Part shown: piece after piece, positions 7,586 to 16,547 of the stretch
How the letters are laid out: each line of letters opens with the position of its first letter
Numbering within the stretch: the first letter of the stretch is position 1
From: Chryseobacterium polytrichastri
Lineage (GTDB): Bacteria; Bacteroidota; Bacteroidia; Flavobacteriales; Weeksellaceae
Assembly: GCF_900142445.1 (NCBI RefSeq)
Contig: NZ_FRAV01000006.1
Coordinates: 1 to 64,000 of the forward strand
DNA length: 64,000 nucleotides
Direction of reading: 5' to 3'
Made by a program: the position numbers and the translations under genes
The notes under the pieces: generated by a model
What the model saw: the letters and a program-made list of their open reading frames with translations, nothing else
The model's database searches: none
Told to the model about the DNA's origin: nothing

Positions 7586-8497
7586 ATGCTAAAAGCTGAA
7601 CATATTACGAAGACCTACAATGCAGGTAAAAAAGTAGCATTGGACGACTTCAGTATACATGTCCCAACAGGGAGTATTTATGGTCTTTTAGGCCCTAACG
7701 GAGCCGGAAAAACTTCATTCATCCGTATTATCAATCAAATTACTCAGGCAGATTCCGGAGATGTATTCATCAACGGAGAAAAGCTTAATCAAAACCACAT
7801 CAGAGATATCGGTTACATGCCTGAAGAAAGAGGTTTGTATAAAAACATGACCGTTGGTGACCAGATTCTATATTTTGGTGAATTAAAAGGAATGACCAAA
7901 AATGATGCGCTGACGGAAGCCAAAAAATGGTTTGAAAAACTGAACATCGATCAATGGTGGAAGAAAAAGCTTTCTGAACTGTCAAAAGGGATGGCTCAGA
8001 AAATTCAGTTTGTTGTAACTGTACTTCACAGACCGCATCTTTTAATTTTAGATGAACCTTTCTCCGGTTTTGATCCTGTGAATGCTAATTTGATTAAAGA
8101 CCAGATTATTGAGCTTAAAAACAATGGAACAACCATTATTCTTTCGACGCACAGAATGGAAAGTGTGGAAGAAATGTGTGATTATGTAGCATTAATCAAT
8201 AATTCTAAAAAAATCATTGACGGAAAAGTTTTCGACGTAAGAGAAAAATTCAAGAAAAATATTTTCGGAATTACCCTTTCTGAAGTGAATGATCATCAAC
8301 TTGAAACTTTCAAAAATAAATATGAAATCTTTAATTATACCCATGAGAATAATTTAGTTTCTTTTGATCTTAAAAATGAAACTGAGCAGAATAACATCAT
8401 TTTAGATCTTGTACATGTTGGAAAAGTGAGATCATTCGACGAAAGAATTCCGAGTATGAATGAAGTATTTATTAACGCTGTAAGTAACCATCCTTAA
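7586..8497 (+). CDS. ABC transporter ATPase, NatA/YhaQ type
   Basis: A 303-residue ATPase partner of the ABC-2 permease that follows four bases downstream. Walker A GPNGAGKTS (about 38-46), signature-like LSKGMAQK (about 132-139), Walker B LLILDEPFSGFDP (about 150-162) and H-loop STHRME. The C-terminal 80 residues match the DUF4162-type extension common in sodium/multidrug/antibiotic ABC-2 ATPases. It should power efflux across the inner membrane. The substrate is unknown; NatAB-type sodium export is only one option. Confidence 0.9.
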   Translation: MLKAEHITKTYNAGKKVALDDFSIHVPTGSIYGLLGPNGAGKTSFIRIINQITQADSGDVFINGEKLNQNHIRDIGYMPEERGLYKNMTVGDQILYFGELKGMTKNDALTEAKKWFEKLNIDQWWKKKLSELSKGMAQKIQFVVTVLHRPHLLILDEPFSGFDPVNANLIKDQIIELKNNGTTIILSTHRMESVEEMCDYVALINNSKKIIDGKVFDVREKFKKNIFGITLSEVNDHQLETFKNKYEIFNYTHENNLVSFDLKNETEQNNIILDLVHVGKVRSFDERIPSMNEVFINAVSNHP

Positions 8498-8501
8498 TTT
8501 T

Positions 8502-9812
8502 ATGAATAATATTTTTTTAATTACAAAAAGGGAATTCCTTACACAGGTTAAGAAAAAATCCTTTATTATATTGACTTTATTGGCTCCTGTTATGATTATT
8601 GCTTTTGGAGCGGTTATCGGATTAATGTTTAAAGCTAATGAATCACACAGCATCATTGAAGTGGTTGATAAAAGTGGATTATTTAAAGATCAACTAAAAT
8701 CAAACGATAAACTTAATTATGTTTTTGTTTCCACAGCTGATGAAAAGTCGAAAATCAACAATTTAAAAGGAAACGAATCTTTAGATGGTATTTTAGTATT
8801 ACCGGAATTAAAAGATCAGAACTTTGATGATCTTGAGAAAAATTCAAGATTGGTTGTAAATACTAAAATTGGTTTTGATACCAAGCAAAGAATTGTTTCT
8901 GATATCATTAATGTCATCAAGAAAGAAAAGATCAAACATTTAGGCATCGCCGAAACTCAATTAGAAAATCTTGATAAAAGCTTTACATTAAAAACGATTA
9001 ACGTTTCTGAAAACAACAAGGAAGATTCTGATCTTAGCTTTGGTGTAAAAACCGGATTAAGCATGGTTTTAATGTATGTTACCTTCATGTTTATCCTTAT
9101 TTATGGGGTAAGAGTAATGAGAAGTGTTTTGGAAGAGAAAAACAACCGTGTTGTAGAAATTATCATTTCTTCTGTGAAACCATTTGAACTGATGATGGGT
9201 AAAATTTTGGGCGTAACAATGGTTGCTTTAACCCAATTTATTATTTGGATTACAATGTCCGTTATTGGGGCCTTGGTTTTGAACACAGGTTTTAATTCAA
9301 TACAGAAAAATATTCCTGGTGGAAATGAGGAGATTATTAGTAAACTAGACATTGCTCAAATTGCAACGCAGGTTTCTCATAGTTTATTAGAACTTAATTT
9401 CCCTTTAATTATTGGTGTATTTATTATCTATTTCCTTTTGGGATATATCTTTTATAGCTCCATTTATGCTGCTATTGGTTCGGCTGTTGATAATGAGACT
9501 GAGACTCAGCAATTCACCTTATTTGCTATTTTACCATTAACCTTGGGAATGTATGGAAGTTTTTCATTAATGAATAACCCTGACGGGCCCCTAGGCTTTT
9601 GGTTATCTATCATTCCTTTTACTTCACCTGTTGCTATGATTGCAAGAATTCCTTTTGGAGTTCCTATTTGGCAGTTGGCCTTGTCGATTGTACTACTATT
9701 AGGAACAACCGTTTTCATGATATTCGTAGCAGGAAAAATCTATAGAGTTGGAATTTTAATGTACGGAAATAAAGCGACTGTAAAAGAACTTTGGAAATGG
9801 ATTAGAGGGTAA
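8502..9812 (+). CDS. ABC-2 type permease, NatB/YhaP-like
   Basis: A 436-residue membrane subunit. One N-terminal transmembrane helix (about 21-43) is followed by a roughly 140-residue extracytoplasmic domain and then a cluster of five or six helices from about 185 to 425, the classic NatB/YhaP plan. The motif VLEEKNNRVVEIIISS (about 210-225) in the coupling region is typical of this family. It is preceded by its ATPase (four-base gap) and followed by a strong terminator, so the pair forms a complete two-gene exporter operon. Confidence 0.9.
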   Translation: MNNIFLITKREFLTQVKKKSFIILTLLAPVMIIAFGAVIGLMFKANESHSIIEVVDKSGLFKDQLKSNDKLNYVFVSTADEKSKINNLKGNESLDGILVLPELKDQNFDDLEKNSRLVVNTKIGFDTKQRIVSDIINVIKKEKIKHLGIAETQLENLDKSFTLKTINVSENNKEDSDLSFGVKTGLSMVLMYVTFMFILIYGVRVMRSVLEEKNNRVVEIIISSVKPFELMMGKILGVTMVALTQFIIWITMSVIGALVLNTGFNSIQKNIPGGNEEIISKLDIAQIATQVSHSLLELNFPLIIGVFIIYFLLGYIFYSSIYAAIGSAVDNETETQQFTLFAILPLTLGMYGSFSLMNNPDGPLGFWLSIIPFTSPVAMIARIPFGVPIWQLALSIVLLLGTTVFMIFVAGKIYRVGILMYGNKATVKELWKWIRG

Positions 9813-9840
9813 TTAAAACCTTCTGAATAATATCAAAACA

Positions 9841-9872
9841 AAATCCCGAGAATTGCTTCTCGGGATTTTTTA
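9841..9872. terminator. intrinsic terminator between convergent genes
   Basis: AAATCCCGAGAA (9841-9852), loop TTGC, TTCTCGGGATTT (9857-9868), followed by T. The A-rich 5' flank lets it also serve the minus-strand gene ending at 9891. Confidence 0.9.
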
Positions 9873-9890
9873 TATTTCTAAGAAATCTTT

Positions 9891-10559
9891 TTATTTAAAG
9901 ATGTAGCTAATTTTAGCACTAAGAACTTGTTCAGATTTACCTTTTGAAGTTCCCTGAGGTTCATTCGCAAGACCTGGATAAGTATTAGAAATACCAAAGT
10001 CATAATTCAAAGCAAATTCAACTTGTCTTTTGTAGCTATACCCTACACCAATTCCTAAACCAAAGTTAAAGCTAGCTGCTTTACCATTTACTCCAGGATA
10101 CTTAGGATCAGTAACGTCCGGATTATAATAAGGTCTTGATACCGGAGCATTTTTCACATTCTGGCTAACTAAGAAGTTAAATCTAGGTCCTGCCATTGCA
10201 AAGAATTCTGATGCAGCTTCTGAAAAATAGCCTTTGAAATAAATTGGAACACTGATATAGTTATTTGCATAAACAGCATCGTAACCATCTCTCCCTTTAG
10301 CATCTTTATCTTTACCAGTTTCTCCAGCACCATAGTATAAAACTTCCGGCTGAATAAAGAATTGATTTGCTTTTCCCATCGGGATCAGAGCTAGCACACC
10401 AGCTTGCATACTAAATCTTTTTCCTGAAGGGTTGTGGGCATTTTTCACTCCCGAGTAATTAGCTCCTGCAGTGACACCAAATCTTGTACTTTTGAAATTA
10501 ATCTGGGCAAATGATAAAGTAGAGAGGGCTAAAGCGGAGGTTAATAAAAGTTTTTTCAT
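9891..10559 (-). CDS. outer-membrane beta-barrel protein (PorT/OMP_b-brl_2 family)
   Basis: A 222-residue protein with a cleavable signal peptide (about 1-18, ending SFAQ). The mature part has alternating amphipathic strands: FGVTAGANYS, FFIQPEVLYYG, NYISVPIYFKGYF, FFAMAGPRFNF and a terminal KISYIFK ending in an aromatic-basic pair, typical of eight-stranded Bacteroidota barrels. It starts 16 bases after the sucD stop and may be partly co-transcribed with it, although no functional link is obvious. The specific role is unknown. Confidence 0.85.
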   Translation of the reverse strand: MKKLLLTSALALSTLSFAQINFKSTRFGVTAGANYSGVKNAHNPSGKRFSMQAGVLALIPMGKANQFFIQPEVLYYGAGETGKDKDAKGRDGYDAVYANNYISVPIYFKGYFSEAASEFFAMAGPRFNFLVSQNVKNAPVSRPYYNPDVTDPKYPGVNGKAASFNFGLGIGVGYSYKRQVEFALNYDFGISNTYPGLANEPQGTSKGKSEQVLSAKISYIFK

Positions 10560-10575
10560 ATGTTTGGTTTTATAA

Positions 10576-11448
10576 TTAAGCTAAAATTTTAGCTACAGTT
10601 GCACCGATATCAGCTGGAGAATCAACAACGTTGATGCCGTTTTCTCTCATGATCTGCATTTTTGCCTGAGCAGTATCTTCGTCTCCACCTACAATAGCAC
10701 CAGCGTGCCCCATAGTTCTTCCTTTAGGAGCTGTTTGCCCAGCGATAAACCCTACAACAGGTTTAGTAGATCCGCTAGCTTTATACCATCTTGCAGCTTC
10801 AGCTTCAAGACCACCACCGATCTCACCGATCATAACAACAGCTTCAGTTTCTGGATCATTGATAAATAATTCTAAAGCTTCTCTTGTAGTTGTTCCAATA
10901 ATTGGGTCACCACCAATACCAATAGCAGTAGAAACACCGAAACCAGCTTTTACAACTTGGTCAGCAGCTTCATAAGTAAGAGTTCCTGATTTAGAAACGA
11001 TACCTACTTTACCTTTCTTGAAAACAAAACCTGGCATAATACCAATTTTAGCTTCCTCAGAAGTAATGATTCCAGGACAGTTTGGCCCAATCAATCTACA
11101 ATCTCTATCAGCGATATAAGATTTTACTTTTACCATGTCTGCTACAGGAATACCTTCAGTAATACATACGATCACTTTAATTCCAGCTTCAGCAGCTTCC
11201 ATAATAGCATCTGCAGCAAATGCAGGTGGTACGAAAATAATACTTACGTTAGCTCCAGCTTTTTCAACAGCGTCAGCAACAGTGTTAAATACAGGCTTTC
11301 CTAAGTGCTCGCTACCTCCTTTTCCTGGAGTAACACCACCTACAACGTTTGTTCCGTATTCAATCATCTGACCTGCGTGGAAAGTACCTTCGTTACCTGT
11401 AAATCCTTGTACAATTACTTTAGAATCTTTGTTTACTAAAATTGACAT
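10576..11448 (-). CDS. sucD: succinyl-CoA synthetase alpha subunit
   Basis: Catalyses interconversion of succinyl-CoA and succinate with substrate-level phosphorylation in the TCA cycle, as a complex with SucC (not in this window). The 290-residue length is usual. The N-terminal Rossmann CoA-binding region ([14 protein letters not shown], 11-24) and the phosphohistidine loop [13 protein letters not shown] with His248 are intact. A -7 box TAAATTTG lies at 11493-11500. Having sucD apart from sucC is common in Flavobacteriia. Confidence 0.97.
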   Translation of the reverse strand: MSILVNKDSKVIVQGFTGNEGTFHAGQMIEYGTNVVGGVTPGKGGSEHLGKPVFNTVADAVEKAGANVSIIFVPPAFAADAIMEAAEAGIKVIVCITEGIPVADMVKVKSYIADRDCRLIGPNCPGIITSEEAKIGIMPGFVFKKGKVGIVSKSGTLTYEAADQVVKAGFGVSTAIGIGGDPIIGTTTREALELFINDPETEAVVMIGEIGGGLEAEAARWYKASGSTKPVVGFIAGQTAPKGRTMGHAGAIVGGDEDTAQAKMQIMRENGINVVDSPADIGATVAKILA

Positions 11449-11492
11449 TTTATTGTTGTTTTAATTTATTTTTATTATTCTATTAATGCTCA

Positions 11493-11500
11493 CAAATTTA
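11493..11500 (-). promoter_or_regulatory. putative -7 box (TAAATTTG) of sucD
   Basis: An exact TAnnTTTG match on the minus strand, 45 bases before the sucD ATG. A -33 TTG is not evident. Confidence 0.4.
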
Positions 11501-11540
11501 CTTATTTTTCTTTGATTTTAGATAAAACCTTGACAATTGT

Positions 11541-12443
11541 TTATTTGAGATTTCTCAGTTTTACCTCTTTTTTCAAATAAGTTTTAAAATCTTCTGCAAA
11601 CATTCCGATATAAGTCCCTTTTTCAAGATCTCTGTTGACACCTGTTTTTCCAAGTATTACAGATCCATCAGCAATTTTATTACCAGAAGCGATACCAACC
11701 TGTCCCCACAATGTTACCTCATTTCCTATCACACAACATCCTGCGATTCCTACTTGTGAAGCAATCAAACATTTTTTTCCGATGACGGTATCATGACCGA
11801 TTTGGATTTGATTATCCAATACAGAACCTTCACCGATAACCGTAGAATCTGTAACTCCACGGTCGATTGTACATCCATTCCCGATTTCTACATTGTTTTC
11901 AATGATAACATTTCCTACAGAAATCAGACGGTCAAAATTTCCATTTAATTTTCTGTAATAAAAAGCATCACCTCCTAAAACAGTATTTGATTGAATAATC
12001 ACATTGTCACCAATGACAGTTCTGTCGCCAATGACAACATTAGGAAAAATAAGGGTATTCTTCCCAATAGTAACATTATTTCCGATCACAGCTGTACGAT
12101 GGATTTTTGTACCCTCTCCTATTTCAACATCGTGAAGTTCTTCTGTGAAATTATATATTCTCGTAAAATGAGTATTGATCTTATTGAAATCTCCGAAAGG
12201 ATCTTCAGAAACTAAAAGTGCTTTACCTTCGGGACATTCAACTTCTTTATCAATTAAAATAATTGTTGCTGCCGAATTTAAAGCTTTATCGTAATATTTT
12301 GGATGGTTTACGAAAACAATATCTCCCGGTCTTACCATGTGAATTTCATTAGTTCCTAATACTTCAAAGTCTTCAGAGCCAACAAATTTTGATCCGATAA
12401 GATCAGCAATTGTTTTCAGTTTTTGTGGTTGATGAAACGTCAT
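11541..12443 (-). CDS. LpxD-like UDP-3-O-acylglucosamine N-acyltransferase paralogue
   Basis: A 300-residue left-handed beta-helix acyltransferase. The N-terminal 95 residues resemble the LpxD uridine-binding domain ([14 protein letters not shown], then GDIVFV). Hexapeptide repeats run from about 105 to 265, and the His of QIGHDTVIG corresponds to the LpxD catalytic base. The C-terminal 35 residues are helical. A second, more canonical lpxD lies at 15444-16475, so the window has two paralogues. Either this one acylates a different UDP-sugar, or the pair differs in acyl-chain preference. It is isolated from the lpx block by efp and a 220-bp intergenic region. Confidence 0.8.
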   Translation of the reverse strand: MTFHQPQKLKTIADLIGSKFVGSEDFEVLGTNEIHMVRPGDIVFVNHPKYYDKALNSAATIILIDKEVECPEGKALLVSEDPFGDFNKINTHFTRIYNFTEELHDVEIGEGTKIHRTAVIGNNVTIGKNTLIFPNVVIGDRTVIGDNVIIQSNTVLGGDAFYYRKLNGNFDRLISVGNVIIENNVEIGNGCTIDRGVTDSTVIGEGSVLDNQIQIGHDTVIGKKCLIASQVGIAGCCVIGNEVTLWGQVGIASGNKIADGSVILGKTGVNRDLEKGTYIGMFAEDFKTYLKKEVKLRNLK

Positions 12444-12472
12444 ATGTTTAAATGATGTTTAAATTTTATCAC

Positions 12473-12501
12473 CCGTGTCAAGGTTTAAAACCTTGACACG
12501 G
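12473..12501. repeat. 29-bp near-perfect palindrome
   Basis: CCGTGTCAAGGTTT (12473-12486) and AAACCTTGACACGG (12488-12501) are 14-bp perfect arms around a single A. It lies upstream of the LpxD-like gene and is far more GC-rich in its arms than the surroundings. It could be a mobile-type repeat arm, a hairpin or an operator. It is not followed by a T-run on the minus strand, so a terminator role is unlikely. Confidence 0.85.
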
Positions 12502-12521
12502 TTTGTTTTCAAGTTTAGATT

Positions 12522-12608
12522 GCAGCCCGACTTGAGCGGAAATCCTTTTTTAGCATGGAAAAAGCAATGGCCAAAAAAGATTGGGAGCGGAAGGCGGAAA
12601 TAGCTGCC
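12522..12608. repeat. structured intergenic element, possibly a dispersed flavobacterial repeat
   Basis: An 87-bp GC-richer segment bounded by GCAGC (12522-12526) and GCTGC (12603-12607), which pair. Inside, 12541-12551 pairs with 12573-12582 (AATC, one bulged C, T6 against A6-GATT). The word GCGGAA occurs three times. From memory it resembles intergenic elements that recur in Flavobacteriia genomes, but I cannot confirm this. It has no reading frame of interest. Confidence 0.5.
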
Positions 12609-12610
12609 AT

Positions 12611-12650
12611 AAAAAATGAAAGCTGAAAGTTATTATACTTCCAGCTTCAT
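12611..12650 (-). terminator. terminator of the lpx/efp operon
   Basis: On the minus strand, ATGAAGCTGGAAG pairs imperfectly with CTTTCAGCTTTCAT and is followed by a run of six T. It lies 15 bases after the efp stop codon. Confidence 0.75.
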
Positions 12651-12664
12651 GTTATTTTGAATAA

Positions 12665-13231
12665 TTATTCTTTTACTCTTTCTAAGTAAGAACAGTCTTC
12701 AGTGCTCACTTTGATTTTGTCTCCCGCTTCAATGAACAGAGGAACCATTACTCTTGCTCCTGTTTCAACGATAGCGTTTTTAAGAGCGTTGGTTGCTGTA
12801 TTTCCTTTTACTCCCGGATCAGCTTCAATAACCTCTAGGTAAACAGATTGAGGAAGTTCTGCAGACAAAGGTGTCTCATCAGCCTCCTTTAAAATGATAG
12901 TTACTTCTTCACCTGCTTTCATCAGATTAGAGTTTTCGATCATCTCTTTGTTCAAATATAATTGAGAGAAGTCTTCATTGTTCATGAAGTGGAATCCATT
13001 CTCATCATCATAAAGATACTGAAATTTTCTTGTGATTACTTTTACCTCATCAATTTTGTGACCTGCAGAGAAAGTGTTATCAAGAACTTTTCCGTTGGTT
13101 ACTGACTTTAGTTTTGTTCTAACGAAAGCTGGCCCTTTTCCTGGCTTTACGTGCATAAATTCAACTACTTTGAAAATATCATTGCTGAATTCTATACAAA
13201 GACCTTTTTTTATATCGTTACTTGTTGCCAT
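12665..13231 (-). CDS. efp: translation elongation factor P
   Basis: Relieves ribosome stalling at polyproline stretches. The 188 residues have the three-barrel plan: a KOW-like N-domain (1-65), an OB domain (about 66-128) and a C-terminal OB domain (129-188). The tip loop reads KPGKGPAF with Lys32 at the usual modified position. No EpmA/EpmB or EarP gene is visible nearby. It follows lpxA by 27 bases, so it is probably in the lipid A operon, an arrangement seen in Bacteroidota. Confidence 0.97.
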   Translation of the reverse strand: MATSNDIKKGLCIEFSNDIFKVVEFMHVKPGKGPAFVRTKLKSVTNGKVLDNTFSAGHKIDEVKVITRKFQYLYDDENGFHFMNNEDFSQLYLNKEMIENSNLMKAGEEVTIILKEADETPLSAELPQSVYLEVIEADPGVKGNTATNALKNAIVETGARVMVPLFIEAGDKIKVSTEDCSYLERVKE

Positions 13232-13258
13232 TAATTTTATATTATCTTTTAATTTGTA

Positions 13259-14053
13259 TTAGTTACTTTCTTTTCCTGTTCCGTATCCTTTCACGATACC
13301 TCGAGGAGAGTTTTGAATAAACTGAAGAATTTCATCTCTTTCAGCCGTTGGAAGCATTTCTTTTTCAATGTAAGTTACTGCCTGAGAAACGTTCATTTTC
13401 ATTTGGAAAATCGTTCTGTAGATCTTTTGAATTTCGAAAATTTTCTCATTCGTAAAACCTCTTCTTCTCAAACCTACTGAATTGATTCCTGCATAAGACA
13501 TCGGTTCTCTCGCTACTTTTACATAAGGCGGAATATCTTTTCTCACCAATGTTCCACCAGAAATCATTACATGTTTGCCGATTTTACCAAATTGATGCAC
13601 CGCACTAAGACCTCCCATTACAGTATAGTCTCCGATTTCTACGTGTCCTGCAATTCCACAACCGTTTACAATGATAACGTGATCTCCGATAACGCAGTCG
13701 TGTGCAATATGGGAAGTTGCCATGATAAGGCAGTTTTTACCAATTTTGGTAAATCCTAGGGCTTTCGTTCCTCTGTTTACCGTTACACACTCTCTGATTG
13801 TAGTTTCGTCTCCGATAATTACCTGAGTATCTTCACCATCAAACTTTAAATCCTGAGGGATTGCAGAAATTACTGTTCCCGGAAAAATTCTACAGTTTTT
13901 GCCTATTCTAGCTCCATCCATAATGGTAACATTAGGGCCAATCCAAGTTCCTTCTCCGATCTCTACGTCCCCTGCAATTGTAGTAAATGGTTCTACAATA
14001 ACATTCTTGCTGATTTTCGCACGTTTATCTACGGCTGCTAATTGATGAATCAT
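13259..14053 (-). CDS. lpxA: UDP-N-acetylglucosamine O-acyltransferase
   Basis: First step of lipid A synthesis: transfer of a 3-hydroxyacyl chain from ACP to UDP-GlcNAc. The 264 residues carry hexapeptide repeats from about 10 to 185, with the catalytic His118 in TSHIAHDCVIG and the helical C-terminal domain (190-264). The gene begins directly after the lpxC-fabZ stop (no gap), so it is in the same operon. Confidence 0.96.
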   Translation of the reverse strand: MIHQLAAVDKRAKISKNVIVEPFTTIAGDVEIGEGTWIGPNVTIMDGARIGKNCRIFPGTVISAIPQDLKFDGEDTQVIIGDETTIRECVTVNRGTKALGFTKIGKNCLIMATSHIAHDCVIGDHVIIVNGCGIAGHVEIGDYTVMGGLSAVHQFGKIGKHVMISGGTLVRKDIPPYVKVAREPMSYAGINSVGLRRRGFTNEKIFEIQKIYRTIFQMKMNVSQAVTYIEKEMLPTAERDEILQFIQNSPRGIVKGYGTGKESN

Positions 14054-15451
14054 TTAATCAACTTTAATTTTTGCAACTTGAGCCATTAATTCTGCTTCTA
14101 CTGCTACAGTATCTCCTACATATCCGTATCCCTGCATATGAACAATACCTCTTCTGATAGGCTCTATCAATTCAATTTTGAAAATCATAGTATCACCAGG
14201 AACTACTTTTCTTTTGAATTTCACTTTATCTATTTTAATAAAATAAGTAGAATAATTTTCCGGATCCGGAACGCTTGCCAATACTAAGATACCTCCTGTT
14301 TGTGCCAACGCTTCTACTTGTAAAACTCCTGGCATTACAGGCTCTTTAGGAAAATGTCCAACGAAGAAAGGCTCATTCATTGTAACGTTTTTCAATCCTA
14401 CTACATGAGAATCAGACAATTCTAAGATTTTATCAATCAATAAGAACGGAGGTCTGTGAGGCATCAACTTCATAATTCCGTTGATATCGAATACAGGTTC
14501 TTTTGTTAAATCAAAATCAGGAACATTTTTTTTCTTCTGTAATTTCCACTGACGGTTCAATTTTTTAGCAAATTGAGTATTTACAAAATGTCCTGGCTTA
14601 TTAGCAATAACTTTCCCTTTTATTTTCACTCCTGCTAATGCTAAATCACCAATTACATCAAGTAATTTGTGTCTTGCAGCCTCGTTAGGATAATTTAAGG
14701 TAAGATTATCAAGAATGCCATTTGGTCTGATAGACACATTGTCTTTACCAAACGCTTTCTTTAATTTTTCAGTAGTTTCAGGAGTAAGATCTTTATCTAC
14801 ATATACAATCGCATTAGAAATATCTCCACCTTTGATCAAACCATGATCTAAAAGCATTTCTAATTCGTGTAAAAAGCTGAATGTTCTTGCAGATGAAATC
14901 TCTTCTTTAAATTCTGAAATATTCTTTAACGTAGCATTTTGAGTACCTAAAACTTTAGTCCCAAAATCTACCATTGTTGTAATTTCGTAATTATCTGAAG
15001 GAATAATTGTAATCTCGGAACCCGTTACCGGATCGCTATAGCTAAGAACTTCTTTTACTACCAAATATTCTCTGGCAACACTTTGTTCTACAACCCCTAC
15101 ACTTTCGATAGCTTCTACAAAGAACTTTGAAGATCCATCTAAAATTGGAGGTTCAGAAGCATCCATTTCCAACATTGCATTATCTATATCACAACCTACT
15201 AGAGCTGCCAAAAGATGTTCACAAGTGTTAATTTTAACTCCTAATTTTTCTAATGTTGTTCCTCTTTCTGTTGCTACAACATAGTTCACATCAGCTTCGA
15301 CCTGAGGATGACCCTCTAAATCTGTTCTCACAAAAACGAAACCTGTATTTTCTTTAGCAGGTTTTATGGTCAATTTTACTTCTTTACCAGTATGAAGGCC
15401 AATCCCGGAAAGTGTTACCTGTTCCTGAAGTGTTTTTTGCATATCACTCAT
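14054..15451 (-). CDS. lpxC-fabZ: bifunctional UDP-3-O-acyl-GlcNAc deacetylase / 3-hydroxyacyl-ACP dehydratase
   Basis: A fusion typical of Bacteroidota. Residues about 1-305 are LpxC, the committed zinc deacetylase of lipid A synthesis, with His79 in [10 protein letters not shown]. Residues about 320-465 are FabZ, with [11 protein letters not shown] and the active-site [11 protein letters not shown]. It gives 465 residues from the ATG at 15451, which overlaps the lpxD stop (ATGAGTGA). A longer reading from 15478 adds nine residues inside lpxD and is less likely; an ATG at 15442 is a possible shorter start. Confidence 0.95.
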   Translation of the reverse strand: MSDMQKTLQEQVTLSGIGLHTGKEVKLTIKPAKENTGFVFVRTDLEGHPQVEADVNYVVATERGTTLEKLGVKINTCEHLLAALVGCDIDNAMLEMDASEPPILDGSSKFFVEAIESVGVVEQSVAREYLVVKEVLSYSDPVTGSEITIIPSDNYEITTMVDFGTKVLGTQNATLKNISEFKEEISSARTFSFLHELEMLLDHGLIKGGDISNAIVYVDKDLTPETTEKLKKAFGKDNVSIRPNGILDNLTLNYPNEAARHKLLDVIGDLALAGVKIKGKVIANKPGHFVNTQFAKKLNRQWKLQKKKNVPDFDLTKEPVFDINGIMKLMPHRPPFLLIDKILELSDSHVVGLKNVTMNEPFFVGHFPKEPVMPGVLQVEALAQTGGILVLASVPDPENYSTYFIKIDKVKFKRKVVPGDTMIFKIELIEPIRRGIVHMQGYGYVGDTVAVEAELMAQVAKIKVD

Positions 15452-16475
15452 TAGTATGATCTTTTGAGGTATTCTCAAGATTATTTATTCTTTTTACAAT
15501 TTCAGGTAAATTCCTAAAATGTACATAACTTCTAAGATAGTCGTTATAGCTTATCGCAGGCGAACCATAGATGGTTTCTTTGTCATTTACACTAGAATTC
15601 ACACCACTTTGAGCCTGAATTTTCACCTGATTTCCTATTTTAATATGCCCAACAACTCCTACCTGACCGCCAATTTGGTTCCAGTTTCCGATAGTTGTAG
15701 AACCTGCAATTCCTGCTTGCGCCGCAATCACATTATTCTGTCCTATTTTCACATTATGGGCAATCTGGATAAGGTTATCTATTTTAGTTCCTTTTCCAAT
15801 AACGGTAGATCCAATAGTAGCTCTGTCGATACTACAGTTAGAACCTATTTCAACATCATCTTCAATAATTACATTACCCAACTGAGGTATTTTTTTAAAT
15901 CCATCAGGAGTAGGTTGAAACCCAAATCCGTCACCTCCAATTACGGTATTAGAATGAACGACACAATTATCACCAATAATACAGTAATCATAAATTCTGG
16001 CACCACTGTCTATTTTACAGTTTTTACCAATCTTTACTCCTTTACCAATATAAACTTGAGGATAAATTTGTGATCCTTCACCAATTTTCGCCTTTTCAGA
16101 GATGTAGGCAAACGCACCGATATAGACTTTTTCGCCAATAACAGCTGTTTCATGAATAGAGGAACCGTCTTCGATTCCTTCTTTTCTACCTTGCATCTCC
16201 TGATACAGATTCATTAAAACCTGAAACGAAAGATAAGCATCTTTTACGGCAATGATGGTTGGATTATAATTATCTTTTGTAATAATGTTTTCCGAAACGA
16301 TAAGAACAGAGCATTGTGAAGTATCCATATAATGGGAAAACCTTTCTTGTGCTACAAAAGAAAGATGTCCAGATTCTCCATTTTCAATTGGTGAAACTCC
16401 AGTAATAAGTGCGTTCTCGTCACCTATTATTTTTCCGTCGATAAAACTTGCAATTTGCGAAGCTGTAAATTCCAT
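15444..16475 (-). CDS. lpxD: UDP-3-O-(3-hydroxyacyl)glucosamine N-acyltransferase
   Basis: Third acylation step of lipid A: adds the N-linked 3-hydroxyacyl chain. The 343 residues include the N-terminal uridine-binding domain ([12 protein letters not shown] start), hexapeptide repeats from about 105 to 290, a catalytic His in QIAHNVKIG, and a helical C-terminus ending in an Asn/Glu-rich tail. The start at 16475 is preferred over 16484 because MEFTASQ fits family starts. It overlaps lpxC-fabZ by eight bases. Confidence 0.95.
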   Translation of the reverse strand: MEFTASQIASFIDGKIIGDENALITGVSPIENGESGHLSFVAQERFSHYMDTSQCSVLIVSENIITKDNYNPTIIAVKDAYLSFQVLMNLYQEMQGRKEGIEDGSSIHETAVIGEKVYIGAFAYISEKAKIGEGSQIYPQVYIGKGVKIGKNCKIDSGARIYDYCIIGDNCVVHSNTVIGGDGFGFQPTPDGFKKIPQLGNVIIEDDVEIGSNCSIDRATIGSTVIGKGTKIDNLIQIAHNVKIGQNNVIAAQAGIAGSTTIGNWNQIGGQVGVVGHIKIGNQVKIQAQSGVNSSVNDKETIYGSPAISYNDYLRSYVHFRNLPEIVKRINNLENTSKDHTNE

Positions 16476-16547
16476 ATTCTGCAAAGATAAGAAATTCTAT
16501 AATTCGCAAACATTTTTTAGTTTTATGATTTTGAATTTTAATACTAT

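Noticed and set aside
15452..15478. Nine-residue longer start of lpxC-fabZ
   Set aside because: It runs inside lpxD; the ATG at 15451 gives the usual family start and the ATGAGTGA overlap.
15519..16073. 184-residue open frame on the plus strand
   Set aside because: It lies antisense inside lpxD, has low-complexity Asn/Ser/Thr composition and no family features.
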